Assembly (NCBI GenBank): GCA_965206315.1
Contig: OZ242210.1
Coordinates: 1,674,001-1,738,000 of the forward strand
Direction: 5' to 3'
Length of the DNA stretch: 64,000 nt
DNA from: Bin16 sp965206315
GTDB taxonomy: Bacteria; Chloroflexota; Dehalococcoidia; Lucifugimonadales; Australimonadaceae
Part shown: positions 23,141 through 32,129 of the stretch, piece after piece
Layout of the letters: each line of letters starts with the position of its first letter
Position numbering within the stretch: the stretch's first letter is position 1
Made by a program: the position numbers and the translations under genes
Notes under the pieces: generated by a model
Told to the model about the DNA's origin: nothing
Databases searched by the model: none
What the model saw: only the letters and a program-made list of their open reading frames with translations

Positions 23141-23751
23141 CAGCCACCCCCCATGCGCTGGAGCGCGCGCCTGACGCGCTCGTCGGTGGGGGCGTCCGCT
23201 GCGCCGTCCTCGGCGGCGAGCGCCTGCCGGGCCTCGAGCGCGGAGTAGCCGAGCGCCATGAGCCACTGCAGCGCCGGGTCGCCCGCCGAGCCTGCGGTCG
23301 TGGCGACGCCTGTGCTCGTCACCATCGGCGCGCCGATCTCGTCCTCCAGCTTGCTCTTGAGGTCGAGGATGATGCGCTCCGCAGTGCGCTTGCCGACCCC
23401 GGGCGCGCGGCTGATGGCCGTGGCGTCGCCCGCGACGATGGCGGTGGCGAGGTCTTCCGGCGGCAGCACGCTCAGGACGGCGAGCGCGGCCTTCGGGCCG
23501 ACCTGGCTCACGCCGATCAGCATCTCGAACAGGCGGCGTCCGTGTTCGGACGCGAACCCGTACAGTTGCAGGTCGTCCTCGCGGACGATGAGGTGGGTGT
23601 GCAGCCGCACGGGGCTGTCCGCGCCGGGCAGTCCGCCGAGATCGTGCGCCGGGACGAAGACGCGCAGCAGGATGCCGCCGCCGACGCGCACGACAACGGA
23701 GTCGGCGTGCTTCGCCTCGACCGTACCCTCGACGCCTGCGATGACACTCAT
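23140..23751 (-). CDS. ruvA: Holliday junction branch migration subunit RuvA
   Basis: The 203-residue product has the three RuvA parts: an OB-fold N-terminal domain beginning MSVIAGVEGTVE, the two helix-hairpin-helix motifs in ISRAPGVGKRTAERIILDLK near 110-130, and a C-terminal RuvB-contact domain with ALMALGYS-type sequence (WLMALGYSALEARQAL). RuvA tetramers hold Holliday junctions open while RuvB drives migration. ATG 23751 overlaps the ruvC stop by four bases. ruvB is not in this window, so the usual ruvCAB order is broken after ruvA by a methyltransferase gene. Confidence 0.95.
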   Translation of the reverse strand: MSVIAGVEGTVEAKHADSVVVRVGGGILLRVFVPAHDLGGLPGADSPVRLHTHLIVREDDLQLYGFASEHGRRLFEMLIGVSQVGPKAALAVLSVLPPEDLATAIVAGDATAISRAPGVGKRTAERIILDLKSKLEDEIGAPMVTSTGVATTAGSAGDPALQWLMALGYSALEARQALAAEDGAADAPTDERVRRALQRMGGG

Positions 23752-24251
23752 CGCGCCCTCACCCGCTCGGCGGTGCGGAGCGTCCGTGCGTGGCAGAGCG
23801 CGATGGCGATGGCGTCCGAGGCGTCCTCCGCCATCGGTTCGTCGCCGAGCCCAAGCAGGATGCGGACGGAGCGCTGCACCTGCGCCTTGTCTCCCGCGCC
23901 GTAGTTGGCGACCGCGCTCTTGACCGTCGCCGGGGAGTAGCGGTGGATGGGGATGTCGGCGCGCGCAGCCACGAGCAGGGCGACGGCCTGCGCCTGCCCC
24001 ACGGCGACGGCGGACTTCGCGCCCCTCGCCGCCGCGACGAACGGCTCCTCTATCGCCAACTGGTCGGGCGCCCAGCGCTCCGCGAGCGCCTGCAGTTCGC
24101 CGAGGAGCAGGTGGAGCCGCTCCGCGATCTCCTTCGAGCGCCCGCCGTCGAACGTCCCCCACGCTAGGCAGCTCGTGCCGCCGTCGTCGTCGAGGTCGAG
24201 GATGCTGTAGCCCATCGTCTGGGTTCCGGGGTCGACGCCGAGGATACGCAT
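23748..24251 (-). CDS. ruvC: Crossover junction endodeoxyribonuclease RuvC
   Basis: The 167-residue nuclease has the RNase H-like catalytic set: D7 in LGVDPGTQTMG, the glutamates in LAIEEPF near 68, and the C-terminal EDASDAIAIALCH with the last two aspartates near 143-146. It resolves Holliday junctions held by RuvA and RuvB. It is the first gene of the ruvC-ruvA-methyltransferase overlap cluster, downstream of a metallo-hydrolase gene by 21 bases. Confidence 0.96.
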   Translation of the reverse strand: MRILGVDPGTQTMGYSILDLDDDGGTSCLAWGTFDGGRSKEIAERLHLLLGELQALAERWAPDQLAIEEPFVAAARGAKSAVAVGQAQAVALLVAARADIPIHRYSPATVKSAVANYGAGDKAQVQRSVRILLGLGDEPMAEDASDAIAIALCHARTLRTAERVRAR

Positions 24252-24272
24252 GGCGTTCTGTCCGTTCTCCCT

Positions 24273-25115
24273 CTACCGCAGAGCGTAGCGGTCGTTCTCT
24301 TCGGCAACGACCGCCTGCTCCTCGATGAGCTTGGTGAGCGTGGTGACGAGCTGCCGCTCGGCGAGGCGCTCGCGGGCCTTGGGGAGGCGCGTGTAGATGC
24401 GCACCCGGAGCTCGGCGGGCGAGAGCGGGCCATCGCGCAGCGCGTTCAGGATGGCCTGCTCACGCTCGTGCCGGTGTTTGATGAGGGCGTTGAGCCGCGC
24501 CCTCGGCCGCTTCACCGGGCCGCCGTGGCCGGTGTACATGATGCGGGCGTCCACGTCCTTCAGCATCTCCAGCGTCCGCATGTAGTCTGCGAGGTTGCCG
24601 TCCTGCGGGCCGATGCTGGTGGTGGAGACTGCCAGCACAGTGTCGCTGGTGAAGAGTGCCTTGCGCTCCGGCGCGAAGAGGGCGAGCGAACCCGAGGTGT
24701 GACCGGGCGCCCACACGGCTTCGAGCGAGAGGCCGCCCAACTCCCGGCGGTCGCCGTGCTGGAGGTCGTCTGCGACGTGCAACTCGCCGTGGAGGCGGTC
24801 GTTCTCGATGGCCTCGCGATCATTGGGGTGGCACGCGAGCGGCGCGCCGGTCTCGCGGTGCATGTGGAGCGCACCGCCGCCGTGGTCGGGATGGCGGTGG
24901 GTGATGACGATCTCGGAGACGGGCGGCGCGTTGACCTCGCGGATGTAGGAGGCGCGGGCGCGGTGGTCGTCCTCGTTCTCCCAGCCGGTGTCGATGAGGA
25001 CGGCGGTGTCCGAGCCGAAGACGAGGTAGGCGTTGGGCGGCGGGAAACCGGGCAGCGGCTCCCTTCCGAACGTGAGTTGGTGTATCCCCGGTTCCAGTTC
25101 CACGGCGCGCTCCAT
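24273..25115 (-). CDS. MBL-fold metallo-hydrolase (LACTB2-like)
   Basis: The 280-residue product has the metallo-beta-lactamase motif THRHPDHGG (H73, H75, D77, H78), a later ligand histidine in APGHTSGS, aspartate in FTSDTVL, and YTGHGGP. After the fold a C-terminal segment of about 60 residues (RLPKARERLAERQLVTTLTKL) resembles the winged-helix tail of LACTB2-type proteins. Possible activities include ribonuclease or thioester/lactone hydrolysis; sequence does not decide. It is divergent from the thioesterase gene and lies upstream of ruvC on the same strand. Confidence 0.85.
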   Translation of the reverse strand: MERAVELEPGIHQLTFGREPLPGFPPPNAYLVFGSDTAVLIDTGWENEDDHRARASYIREVNAPPVSEIVITHRHPDHGGGALHMHRETGAPLACHPNDREAIENDRLHGELHVADDLQHGDRRELGGLSLEAVWAPGHTSGSLALFAPERKALFTSDTVLAVSTTSIGPQDGNLADYMRTLEMLKDVDARIMYTGHGGPVKRPRARLNALIKHRHEREQAILNALRDGPLSPAELRVRIYTRLPKARERLAERQLVTTLTKLIEEQAVVAEENDRYALR

Positions 25116-25195
25116 TCTAGCGCAGACGGCGGACGCGCCCGTTCCGTGCCAACTGGCTTAGACTAGGGGCGACCCTCGTTGCAGGAGCACGATAC

Positions 25196-25678
25196 GTGAG
25201 TGACGTTGCGTTTCAAGACCTGCTGGCCGGCAACCACTGCTGGGGCTGCGGGCCGGACGCGAAGGACGGCCTGAAGCTGCGGAGCTACTGGGATGGCGAC
25301 GAGACGGTGTGCACGTGGATGCCCCGTCCCGAGTTCGCCGCAGGGCCGCGGCACATCCTCTACGGCGGCATGATCGGCAGCGTCATAGACTGCCACAGCA
25401 TCTGGACGGCGATCGCGGAGGCGTACAGGATCGAGGAACGGGAGATCGGCTCCGGGCCCGTCATCTGGTACGCGACGGCGTCGCTGCACGTGACCTACCG
25501 GAAACCGACGCCGATAGACCAGCCGCTGACGATGCGGGCGCGGGTGACGGAGATGGTGCGTCGCAAGGCGCTGGTGAGCTGCTCGCTCACCTCCGGGGGC
25601 GAAGAGACGGCGACCGGCGAGATGGTCGCGGTGCGGGTTCCGCCGGAGTGGTTCGAGGACCATCAGGAAGGAGAGTGA
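25196..25678 (+). CDS. Hotdog-fold thioesterase (PaaI-like)
   Basis: The 160-residue protein has the pattern of the 4HBT/PaaI group: NHCWGCGPDAKDGLKL near the start, HILYGGMIGSVIDCHSIWTA with the conserved glycine and catalytic-face residues, and LHVTYRKPTPIDQPL. These enzymes hydrolyse acyl-CoA thioesters. The start is GTG 25196 after GCAGGAGC. It opens a four-gene operon (next start four bases after its stop) with a molybdopterin-fold protein, a CMD-family protein and an amidohydrolase, which suggests a shared catabolic route through CoA esters. Confidence 0.83.
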   Translation: MSDVAFQDLLAGNHCWGCGPDAKDGLKLRSYWDGDETVCTWMPRPEFAAGPRHILYGGMIGSVIDCHSIWTAIAEAYRIEEREIGSGPVIWYATASLHVTYRKPTPIDQPLTMRARVTEMVRRKALVSCSLTSGGEETATGEMVAVRVPPEWFEDHQEGE

Positions 25679-25682
25679 GGCG

Positions 25683-26162
25683 ATGACGGTAAGCGTTTCA
25701 GGACTGGTGGAGCATCCGTTGGAGTTGAGTCACGCCGACCTTGCGGCGCTGCCCGGGCAGGTGGACGACGTTTCGACCCTCGCGCCCGGACGCGAGGGGT
25801 CGGCGGTGCGGTTCACGTCGGTGCTGGAGGCGGCGTCGGCGCAGCCGGACGCGGAGTTTCTCACGCTGGAGGCGGACGGCGGCTTCGCCGCGAGCATCCC
25901 GCTGGCGGCCGTCATCGACCAGGCGTTGCTGCTGTATGCGCTGGACGGGGAGCCGCTGCCGCACGACAAGGGCGGACCTGTGCGCTTCCTCATCCCGGAC
26001 CCGGCTGCGTGCGGCACCGCGGACGTGGACACCTGCGCGAACGTGAAGTGGCTGCACTCGATAAGCCTGAGCACCGAGCGCGGACGCGACGTACGTCCGA
26101 CCACGCTGCGGGCGCACGAGGCGCTGCACGAGGCCGAGCGTCAGAAGGAAGGAGGCGCGTGA
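25683..26162 (+). CDS. Sulfite-oxidase-fold molybdopterin-domain protein (short)
   Basis: The 159-residue product resembles the second half of the sulfite oxidase molybdopterin domain: VSGLVEHPLELSHADLAALP at the start is the usual beginning of that fold, SIPLAAVIDQALLLYALDGEPLPHDKGGPVRFLIP matches the region before the pterin pocket (here quoted in part as DGEPLPHDKGGPVR), and NVKWLHSISL is the common end. At 159 residues it lacks the segment that normally carries the Mo-ligand cysteine, so it may not bind active cofactor. It is preceded by a ribosome site GGAGAGTGAGG and overlaps the next start by one base. Confidence 0.72.
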   Translation: MTVSVSGLVEHPLELSHADLAALPGQVDDVSTLAPGREGSAVRFTSVLEAASAQPDAEFLTLEADGGFAASIPLAAVIDQALLLYALDGEPLPHDKGGPVRFLIPDPAACGTADVDTCANVKWLHSISLSTERGRDVRPTTLRAHEALHEAERQKEGGA

Positions 26163-26716
26163 TGGCCCGACTGCCGGAGGTAACGCGAGACGCGGTGGCG
26201 GAGGAGTTGCGCGACGCGTTCGACGCGCTGATCGCCGACAGCGGCGGGCAGGTGCCCCTCGGGCCTGGGGCTGTCGCGGCGCTGAGCCCGGAGATGGCGC
26301 TGCGACGCCGTCCGCTGAGCAACTACGTGCGCTGGGAGTTGACGCTCCCCCAGAACGTGCAGGAACTGGCCATTCTCGCGACGGCACGCCAGATGGACTG
26401 TCCGTACGTGTGGAACGCGCACGCGCCCATGGCCCGGAAGGCCGGCGTGAGTGCCGAACTGGTGGACGCGATGCGCGATCGCGTGCCGCTCCCCGCGATG
26501 GCGGACGACGAGTCGGCGGTCGTGACGTTCGTGACGGAGATGCTGAGCGGGCACAAGGTATCGCAGGAAGCGTATGATGCGGCCATCGCGCAGTTCGGGG
26601 TGCGGCAGACGGTAGACCTCATCGCGCTGGCAGGGCAGTACATGACCAACGCGTGTTTCCTGAATGCGTTCGAGGTACCTTTGCCGGAAACGGCAGAGCC
26701 GGTGTTGCCGGTCTGA
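26162..26716 (+). CDS. Carboxymuconolactone decarboxylase-family protein
   Basis: The 184-residue protein has the CMD core: RRPLSNYVRWELTLPQNVQELAILATARQ (in part NVQELAILATARQ), then the DCPYVWNAHAPMARKAGVS motif and DLIALAGQYMTNA near the C terminus. The histidine in NAHAPMA matches the usual EWxxH-type position, here YVWNAH. No CxxC is present, so AhpD-type peroxidase activity is unlikely. Overlap TGATG with the gene before it couples translation. A role in lactone or ring-fission product decarboxylation beside an amidohydrolase is inferred from the operon. Confidence 0.85.
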   Translation: MARLPEVTRDAVAEELRDAFDALIADSGGQVPLGPGAVAALSPEMALRRRPLSNYVRWELTLPQNVQELAILATARQMDCPYVWNAHAPMARKAGVSAELVDAMRDRVPLPAMADDESAVVTFVTEMLSGHKVSQEAYDAAIAQFGVRQTVDLIALAGQYMTNACFLNAFEVPLPETAEPVLPV

Positions 26717-26733
26717 ATCGAGGGAGGCAAACG

Positions 26734-27807
26734 ATGGGCATCATTGACGCGGACGCGCACGTCATAGAGATAGACCAGACGTGGGACTACATGGACCCGT
26801 CCGAGCGTCACTACAGGCCGGGCACGGCCTACCAGACGCTCGAGAACGGCGAGGTGATGAAGTACTGGATCATCGGCGGGCGCGCCATCAGGACGGCGTG
26901 GCCGGGCGGTGGCCCGCGCGGCGAGTTCGGTCTCTTCATCGGCAACGTCGTGCTGCCGACCGACTCCAAGTTCATGCTGGACGTGCAGGCGCGCATCGCT
27001 CACATGGACGAGCTCGGCACTGACCTGCAGGTGCTCTACCCCTCCATGTGGACGGGACCCATCACGAACAACCCCGCCGAGGAGGTTGCCCTCTGCCGGA
27101 GCTATAACCGCTGGATGGCCGACATCTATGCGGAAGGCAAGGGTCGCTTCCGGTGGGCTGCCGTGATGCCCGTACTGGACCTGGAGGAGGCGGAGCGCCA
27201 GTTGCGCTTCGCGAAGGACAACGGCGCGGTCGCCATCAACCTGCGCGGCGTCGAGGTCGGCAACAGGCTCATCAACGACCCGTATTTCTACCCGGTCTAC
27301 GAGTGGGCGGCGGAGCTGGACATGCCCATCTGCCCGCACTCCGGCACCGGCAGTTTCGAACTGGACGCCATTTTCGGCAGCCGGGAGACGCAGTTCGAGC
27401 GCAACAAGTTCAGTGGCCTCTCCGCGTTCCACACGCTGTTCATGTCCGGCCTGCCGGAGCGGTTCCCCAACACGAAGTGGGGCATCATCGAGTTCAGCGC
27501 GGACTGGATCCCGTACATGCTGAACGATCTCGCCCGCCGGATGGAGCGTCGCGGCGACGGTCTGAGCAGCGACCCGCTCACAGAGAACAACATCTGGGTC
27601 ACGGTGCAGATGAACGACGATTTGGAGCAGATACACCGCTACGTGGGCGGCAATCGGCTCGTCATCGGCACCGACTACGGCCACGCCGACTCCGCGACCG
27701 AAATCTACGCGCTCAAGACGTTCGAGAACGACGAACGGATGCCCGTTGAGAGCCGCGAACGCATCCTCTGGGACAACCCCAGGGAGCTGTACGGGCTCCA
27801 GAACTGA
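26734..27807 (+). CDS. Amidohydrolase-2 family metal-dependent hydrolase
   Basis: The 357-residue protein starts MGIIDADAHVIE (D7, H9 as metal ligands), has PICPHSGTG in mid-barrel, and ends with GTDYGHADS near residue 313 supplying the catalytic aspartate. Length and motifs fit the ACMSD-like amidohydrolase-2 family. ATG 26734 is set by GAGGGAGG upstream. It is the last gene of the 25196-27807 operon; a hairpin terminator follows. It is most like the copies at 33453 and 36715 (DADxHVxE start, SYNRW, ERFPN/ERVPQKFP segments). Substrate unknown. Confidence 0.88.
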   Translation: MGIIDADAHVIEIDQTWDYMDPSERHYRPGTAYQTLENGEVMKYWIIGGRAIRTAWPGGGPRGEFGLFIGNVVLPTDSKFMLDVQARIAHMDELGTDLQVLYPSMWTGPITNNPAEEVALCRSYNRWMADIYAEGKGRFRWAAVMPVLDLEEAERQLRFAKDNGAVAINLRGVEVGNRLINDPYFYPVYEWAAELDMPICPHSGTGSFELDAIFGSRETQFERNKFSGLSAFHTLFMSGLPERFPNTKWGIIEFSADWIPYMLNDLARRMERRGDGLSSDPLTENNIWVTVQMNDDLEQIHRYVGGNRLVIGTDYGHADSATEIYALKTFENDERMPVESRERILWDNPRELYGLQN

Positions 27808-27832
27808 ACGAGGCTTGCCAACGAGAACGGAT

Positions 27833-27862
27833 GAGAGGGGCGCCTCACCGGGGCGCCCTCTC
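27833..27862. terminator. Bidirectional hairpin between convergent operons
   Basis: GAGAGGGGCGCC pairs with GGCGCCCTCTC with one bulged G and a loop of about seven bases. It lies between the end of the thioesterase-amidohydrolase operon and the end of the TRAP operon, and could stop transcription from both sides. Confidence 0.6.
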
Positions 27863-27894
27863 TCGTAGCGTTGTTCCCTTGGTAACGAGCGCGG

Positions 27895-29208
27895 TCAGGT
27901 CCCCAGCGCAAGGTTCGGCAGGAAGAGGACGATCTGGGGGAAGGCGACGAGGATGCCTAACGATATGAGGTCGAGCACGACGAACGGTATCGCGGCCTTG
28001 TAGATCTCGGTGATGCTGGCGGTCGGGATAACGCCCTTGAGTGCGAACAGGACGAGACCGAAGGGCGGCGTTTCCGCTCCGATGGATATCGCTACAAGGA
28101 ACAGCATCCAGAACCAGATGGGGTCGAACCCCAGCGGGCCGATGATCGGTGAGAAGATCGGGATCGCGACCATCATCATGGATATCTGATCGAGGAAGAG
28201 GCCCAACAGGATCAGCGCCCCCAGCATGGCGAGCAGTAACAGCGTCGGCGGCAGGTCCAGGCCCACCAGCACGTTCAGGAAGCCCTGCGTGGCCCCGCTG
28301 AGCGCCAGCGTCTGGCTCATGGCGATGGACCCGCTGATGATCAGGAGAATCATCCCGGCGATGCGCATCGCGTCGCGGAGCGCGTCCTTCAGCACGCCCA
28401 TCGAGAGGCGCCGGTAGATGAGCGCGACGATCACGGCGCCGATGGCCCCTGTGGCGGCCGCCTCGCTCGGCGTCGTGATGCCGAACAGGATGAACCCCAT
28501 GACCATGAAGAAGACGACGGAGAACGGAGCGAGTTTCACTGTGGCGTAGAGCTTGATCTTCATGGGCGCGGGCGGCGCATCGTATATCGGGGCGAGACCC
28601 GGGTTCAGGCGTACGCGGATGAAGACGAAGATGACGTAGGTGGTGGCCATCATCAGGCCGGGGAAGAAGCCCGACACGAGCAACTTGCCCACGGGTATCT
28701 GGGCGAGCGTGGCAGTGAGCACCGCGAGGCCGCTGGGCGGGATGATCGCGGCGAGCAGGCCGGAGTTGAAGATCGTCCCCAGAGCGAGGCGCGGCGAGTA
28801 GCCCCGCTTCTCCATTTCCGGGTAGAGCGTGGAGCCGAGCAGCGCCGTGTCCGCGATGCCCGCCCCGCTCAGAGTAGCCAGGATGGTGCCCGAGCCCATC
28901 GTCACGTAGAGGAGGCGTGCTCTCACTTTGCCGACCCACTTGTCGACCGCGTCGATGATCAGTCCGAAGGCGCCGGAACGGTAGAGCACGGCACCCATGA
29001 GGAAGAACATGGGCGCGGCGATGAACCGGAAGTTGGCGACCGAGTCCACGATGCTGCCGGTGAGCAGCAGCAGGCCTTGCGTTCCGCCCGTGACCCAGAT
29101 CAACCCGACGATGTTGAGCCCGGCGAACGCGAACGCGACCGGGATACCGGACATGAGCAGCACGATCAGCAGCGTGAAGCCGATGAGCAGGACAGCCCAC
29201 CACTCCAT
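27895..29208 (-). CDS. dctM: TRAP transporter large permease subunit
   Basis: The 437-residue membrane protein has the DctM pattern: about 12 hydrophobic helices, a GIPVAFAFAG start region, PMFFLMGAVL, the conserved IIPPSG motif (SGLLAAIIPPSGLAVL), and a C-terminal ETPPFGLVLFALKGV. It forms the ion-coupled translocation channel of a tripartite ATP-independent periplasmic transporter, importing organic acids such as dicarboxylates with a sodium or proton gradient. It is the last gene of a five-gene operon: alcohol dehydrogenase, amidohydrolase, dctP, dctQ, dctM. The operon suggests the transporter brings in the substrate handled by the two enzymes. Confidence 0.93.
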   Translation of the reverse strand: MEWWAVLLIGFTLLIVLLMSGIPVAFAFAGLNIVGLIWVTGGTQGLLLLTGSIVDSVANFRFIAAPMFFLMGAVLYRSGAFGLIIDAVDKWVGKVRARLLYVTMGSGTILATLSGAGIADTALLGSTLYPEMEKRGYSPRLALGTIFNSGLLAAIIPPSGLAVLTATLAQIPVGKLLVSGFFPGLMMATTYVIFVFIRVRLNPGLAPIYDAPPAPMKIKLYATVKLAPFSVVFFMVMGFILFGITTPSEAAATGAIGAVIVALIYRRLSMGVLKDALRDAMRIAGMILLIISGSIAMSQTLALSGATQGFLNVLVGLDLPPTLLLLAMLGALILLGLFLDQISMMMVAIPIFSPIIGPLGFDPIWFWMLFLVAISIGAETPPFGLVLFALKGVIPTASITEIYKAAIPFVVLDLISLGILVAFPQIVLFLPNLALGT

Positions 29209-29269
29209 GGCTAGCCTCCCGCCTTACCGGAGTGCGGCCCGCGTGAGAACGCCGTGCGGACAGGCGAGG

Positions 29270-29815
29270 TCATATCTCGGCGAACTCCGATGGGGATACC
29301 ACCTCATCCTCAACACGGTTCCTACCGCGATAGCTTGCGTATGCGTCGCGCAGGAACTGGACACCGAGCGTTGCGAACCCGAACGGCAGCACCCACCAGA
29401 TCCAGGCCTGCCGGATGCTGAACGCATCGCCCCGGATGATCGTTCCAGCGTCGATGCCCTCCCAGACCCGGCTGCCCGTCTTCCACACGAGCATGCCGCA
29501 GATCGCGGCTGCGAGGATGGAAGTGCCCACCCGCATGAGGCTGGCCGTTCGCGGGCTCACCCGCTCCATGATCAGTGTCAGGCGCGTGTGGGCGTCGTGC
29601 TTGAGCAGCCAGGCGCCGGCGAGGAACGGGATCGCCATCACGGCGTACTCGTTGATCTGGATCACCCAGGGCAGCGAGTCGTTGAACACGCGCCGCATGA
29701 GGACTTCCAGCCCGATGGTCAGCGCCATCACCGCAATCAGCCAGGTGGCGGCGAACGCCCCTGCGTCGATCACGATGTCGAACGCCCTGCCCAGCATGTA
29801 CAGCGCTCGATTCAA
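29270..29815 (-). CDS. dctQ: TRAP transporter small permease subunit
   Basis: The 181-residue protein has four hydrophobic segments and the DctQ signature region (IQINEYAVMAIPFLAGAWLLKHDAHTRLTLI, shown in part as LPWVIQINEYA and KHDAHTRL). It pairs with DctM in the membrane. It lies 61 bases upstream of dctM and about 117 bases after dctP on the same strand. The N terminus MNRALYMLGRAFDIVIDAG starts directly with the first helix, as usual for this family. Confidence 0.9.
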   Translation of the reverse strand: MNRALYMLGRAFDIVIDAGAFAATWLIAVMALTIGLEVLMRRVFNDSLPWVIQINEYAVMAIPFLAGAWLLKHDAHTRLTLIMERVSPRTASLMRVGTSILAAAICGMLVWKTGSRVWEGIDAGTIIRGDAFSIRQAWIWWVLPFGFATLGVQFLRDAYASYRGRNRVEDEVVSPSEFAEI

Positions 29816-29932
29816 GGGCTGCGTCTCCTTCCGGGAGTGGCGGCAGGCCGCCTTCCGTTCGCGGTCGGGCGTCCGGCGGTCCAGCCGAGGCCGAACCGCC
29901 GGATGCTCATGCCCGGTTATCTCCTCCGGCGC

Positions 29933-30994
29933 TTATCCTGTCGAATTCCTTACGCAGGCAACCGTTTCCAGGAAGCGCTCGACATACTCGGCAGGCTCGT
30001 TGTCGGCCATGTATGCCCACTGGGCGTCGGCGTTGACGTTGTCCACGAATGCGGCGGCCTCAGGAGTCAGTGTGACGATCTCCACACCGATGTCGGCCAT
30101 GACCTGCAGTGCTTCCTGGTCGAGCCGGAAGAACTCCTCTGCGGCCCTGTGGTTGGCGAGCGTCATGCCGTCTATCACGCCCTGCTGCAGTTCGGGTGTA
30201 AGGCTGTTCCACGCGTCCAGGTTCATCAGGAACATCAACTGCCCTGACCCGACCGACTGCTCAACGACGTACTTGAAGTGCTCGTGCCAGCCGAACTGCA
30301 CCGCGAGCTGGGCGCCGCCGCCTATCGTCCCGCCTTCGACGAGGCCGCGATCGAGCGCCTCGTAGAGCTCGCCGATCGGCATGGCGACTGCGGTGCCTCC
30401 GAGGTTCTCGACGAACGCCGTCGCGGTCGGGCCCGATGCGCGGAGTTTGATGCCGTCGAGCCGACCGGTGGTGGGGTCGATCGGCTTGGTCAGGTAGGTG
30501 CGGCTGCCGACCCGTGGGCTGACTCCGCCCAGGTACTTGACGCCGACCTCTTCCTGGTAGAACTCGTCTATCAGGTCCCACATGCCGCAGGCCACCTTGC
30601 TGTCCAGCGAGCCCTTGATGGCGTTCCATCCACAGGCGAGCGAGGTGAAGTCCGGGTGGTAGGCGCAGGTCGTCGAGTTTACCTCGAACAGGCCGTCTCT
30701 CATCGGCACAAGCTGTTGGAACGAGGGGACGGACTCAGGGCCGCCCGCGCGTACCACGCGGACACGTCCGCCGGTGGCGTCCTCGATGGCCCCGATAACG
30801 TTTCTGTCTCCGAATTCCTCAAGGGAGATGCCATCGGCCCATGAGCTGATCATGCGCAGCTCGATCACCTCCGGTTCCGGCGTGGGGGTCGGCTGGGCCG
30901 GTACCGGTGTGGGTGTTGGGTCATCGCTCCCGCACGCCGCGAGCAGGGCAACGAACAGTATGGACCCGAGCAGAAACTGCAATCTTCGTGGCAT
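29933..30994 (-). CDS. dctP: TRAP transporter substrate-binding lipoprotein (DctP family)
   Basis: The 353-residue product has a signal peptide ending LLAAC (lipobox), a Pro/Thr tether, and the DctP ligand-binding fold: LRMISSWADG at the first strand, LDGIKLRASGPTATAFVENLGGTAVAMPIGELYEALDRGLVEG (quoted in part as GIKLRASGPTA and ELYEALDRG) in the centre, which contains the conserved arginine that holds carboxylates. Unlike Gram-negative DctP it is lipid-anchored, as expected for a monoderm cell. A good ribosome site (AAGGGAGG) precedes ATG 30994. An amidohydrolase gene ends 44 bases upstream. Confidence 0.9.
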   Translation of the reverse strand: MPRRLQFLLGSILFVALLAACGSDDPTPTPVPAQPTPTPEPEVIELRMISSWADGISLEEFGDRNVIGAIEDATGGRVRVVRAGGPESVPSFQQLVPMRDGLFEVNSTTCAYHPDFTSLACGWNAIKGSLDSKVACGMWDLIDEFYQEEVGVKYLGGVSPRVGSRTYLTKPIDPTTGRLDGIKLRASGPTATAFVENLGGTAVAMPIGELYEALDRGLVEGGTIGGGAQLAVQFGWHEHFKYVVEQSVGSGQLMFLMNLDAWNSLTPELQQGVIDGMTLANHRAAEEFFRLDQEALQVMADIGVEIVTLTPEAAAFVDNVNADAQWAYMADNEPAEYVERFLETVACVRNSTG

Positions 30995-31038
30995 GGTGTC
31001 CTCCCTTGTTTGTGAGTGGGGTCGCGAACGGCCCCTGA

Positions 31039-32085
31039 TCAGGCGACCGCCTCCTCGAGTTCGTAGAAGCGGATGGTGTTGTTCCGGAAGATGTTGCGCT
31101 TCTCATCGTCGGAGAGGTCGTCCCTGTTCCGGAGGATCTCTATGTCCTCGACGATCTCTGCCGGATGCTCGTGCCAGTAGTCGCTGGCGTAGAGCACGAC
31201 CTGGTCTCCAAGGCGGTCGATGGCGTAGCGGAGGCTCTGCTCGCCGCTCTGGCAGCTCAGGAAGATGCGGCCACTCGTGAAGAGGTCTATCGGATCGGTA
31301 ACGCCTTCGCGTGTGCGTCCGGTGAACCGGTCGATGAGGTAAGGCACCCAGCCCGTGTCGGCTTCCAGGTAGGCAACGCGAAGCTTGGGGTACTCGTCGA
31401 ACAGGCCGGACATCATCATGCTGCTCGCCTGGATCATCTGGGCGAGGGGATGCTCCAGCAGCACTGCCTCGGTGCGAGCGAGGAAGTTCGTGCCGAGCCC
31501 TATGGACGGCGCGCCGTGGACCGCGAGCGGGATGTTCAGCCGTTCCGCTTCGGCGTAGATCGGCCAGAAGCACGTGTCGCCCAGCGGTCTGCGCACGCCC
31601 ATGTCCGCGCTGTTGGCCGGCAGCATGGCGCTGACCATGCCGAGTTCGGTCACGCTGCGGCGCAGCTCCTTCACGGACTCGTCCACGTCCTGGAGGGGAA
31701 GGAGCGCCACGCCCTTGAACCGCGGGCTCCGGCGGGAGTAACGGTCGTGGAACCAGTCGTTGTAGGCGCGGCAGAGCACAACCGCCCAGTCGGAGTCCTG
31801 GACCATGCCGACCGACAGGCCGGCGGTGGGGTACAGGACAGTGGACTCGATACCTGTCTCGTCCATGAAACTGAGCCACTCCTCGGCGCCGACGTAGCCC
31901 GGATGGAGGCCTGCTGCCGCGCGGAACATGTCGCGCTGGTAGCCGTCCAGCGTGGGGAAGAACGGGAAGTTGGGTCCATCTTTGACCCCACTCCTGAAGG
32001 GTTCCTCCAGGTACTCCCATATCTCGTTGTCGTGTTCCTGTATGTGTCCGTCGCCGTCGATGATCAGGTACTCGTTGTCCGCCAT
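31039..32085 (-). CDS. Amidohydrolase-2 family metal-dependent hydrolase (TRAP operon)
   Basis: The 348-residue protein has a diverged N-terminal metal motif, IIDGDGHIQE (D12, H14), a mid-barrel PLAVHGAPS, and YASDYWHEHP near residue 299 with the catalytic aspartate. It differs from the DADxH copies, so it is a separate subgroup. ATG 32085 is the first codon before this motif and is preceded by GGAGTGGAGGG. It lies between a zinc alcohol dehydrogenase and dctP, so its substrate may enter through the TRAP transporter; that link is inference from gene order. Confidence 0.87.
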   Translation of the reverse strand: MADNEYLIIDGDGHIQEHDNEIWEYLEEPFRSGVKDGPNFPFFPTLDGYQRDMFRAAAGLHPGYVGAEEWLSFMDETGIESTVLYPTAGLSVGMVQDSDWAVVLCRAYNDWFHDRYSRRSPRFKGVALLPLQDVDESVKELRRSVTELGMVSAMLPANSADMGVRRPLGDTCFWPIYAEAERLNIPLAVHGAPSIGLGTNFLARTEAVLLEHPLAQMIQASSMMMSGLFDEYPKLRVAYLEADTGWVPYLIDRFTGRTREGVTDPIDLFTSGRIFLSCQSGEQSLRYAIDRLGDQVVLYASDYWHEHPAEIVEDIEILRNRDDLSDDEKRNIFRNNTIRFYELEEAVA

Positions 32086-32129
32086 ACCCTCCACTCCTTG
32101 TGGTGCTAAGCCTTGAACCCGTCCGCGAA

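Noticed and set aside
22364..23266. Longer start for the methyltransferase after ruvA
   Set aside because: The extra residues are the ruvA 3' end read in another frame; ATG 23140 with TGATG coupling fits better.
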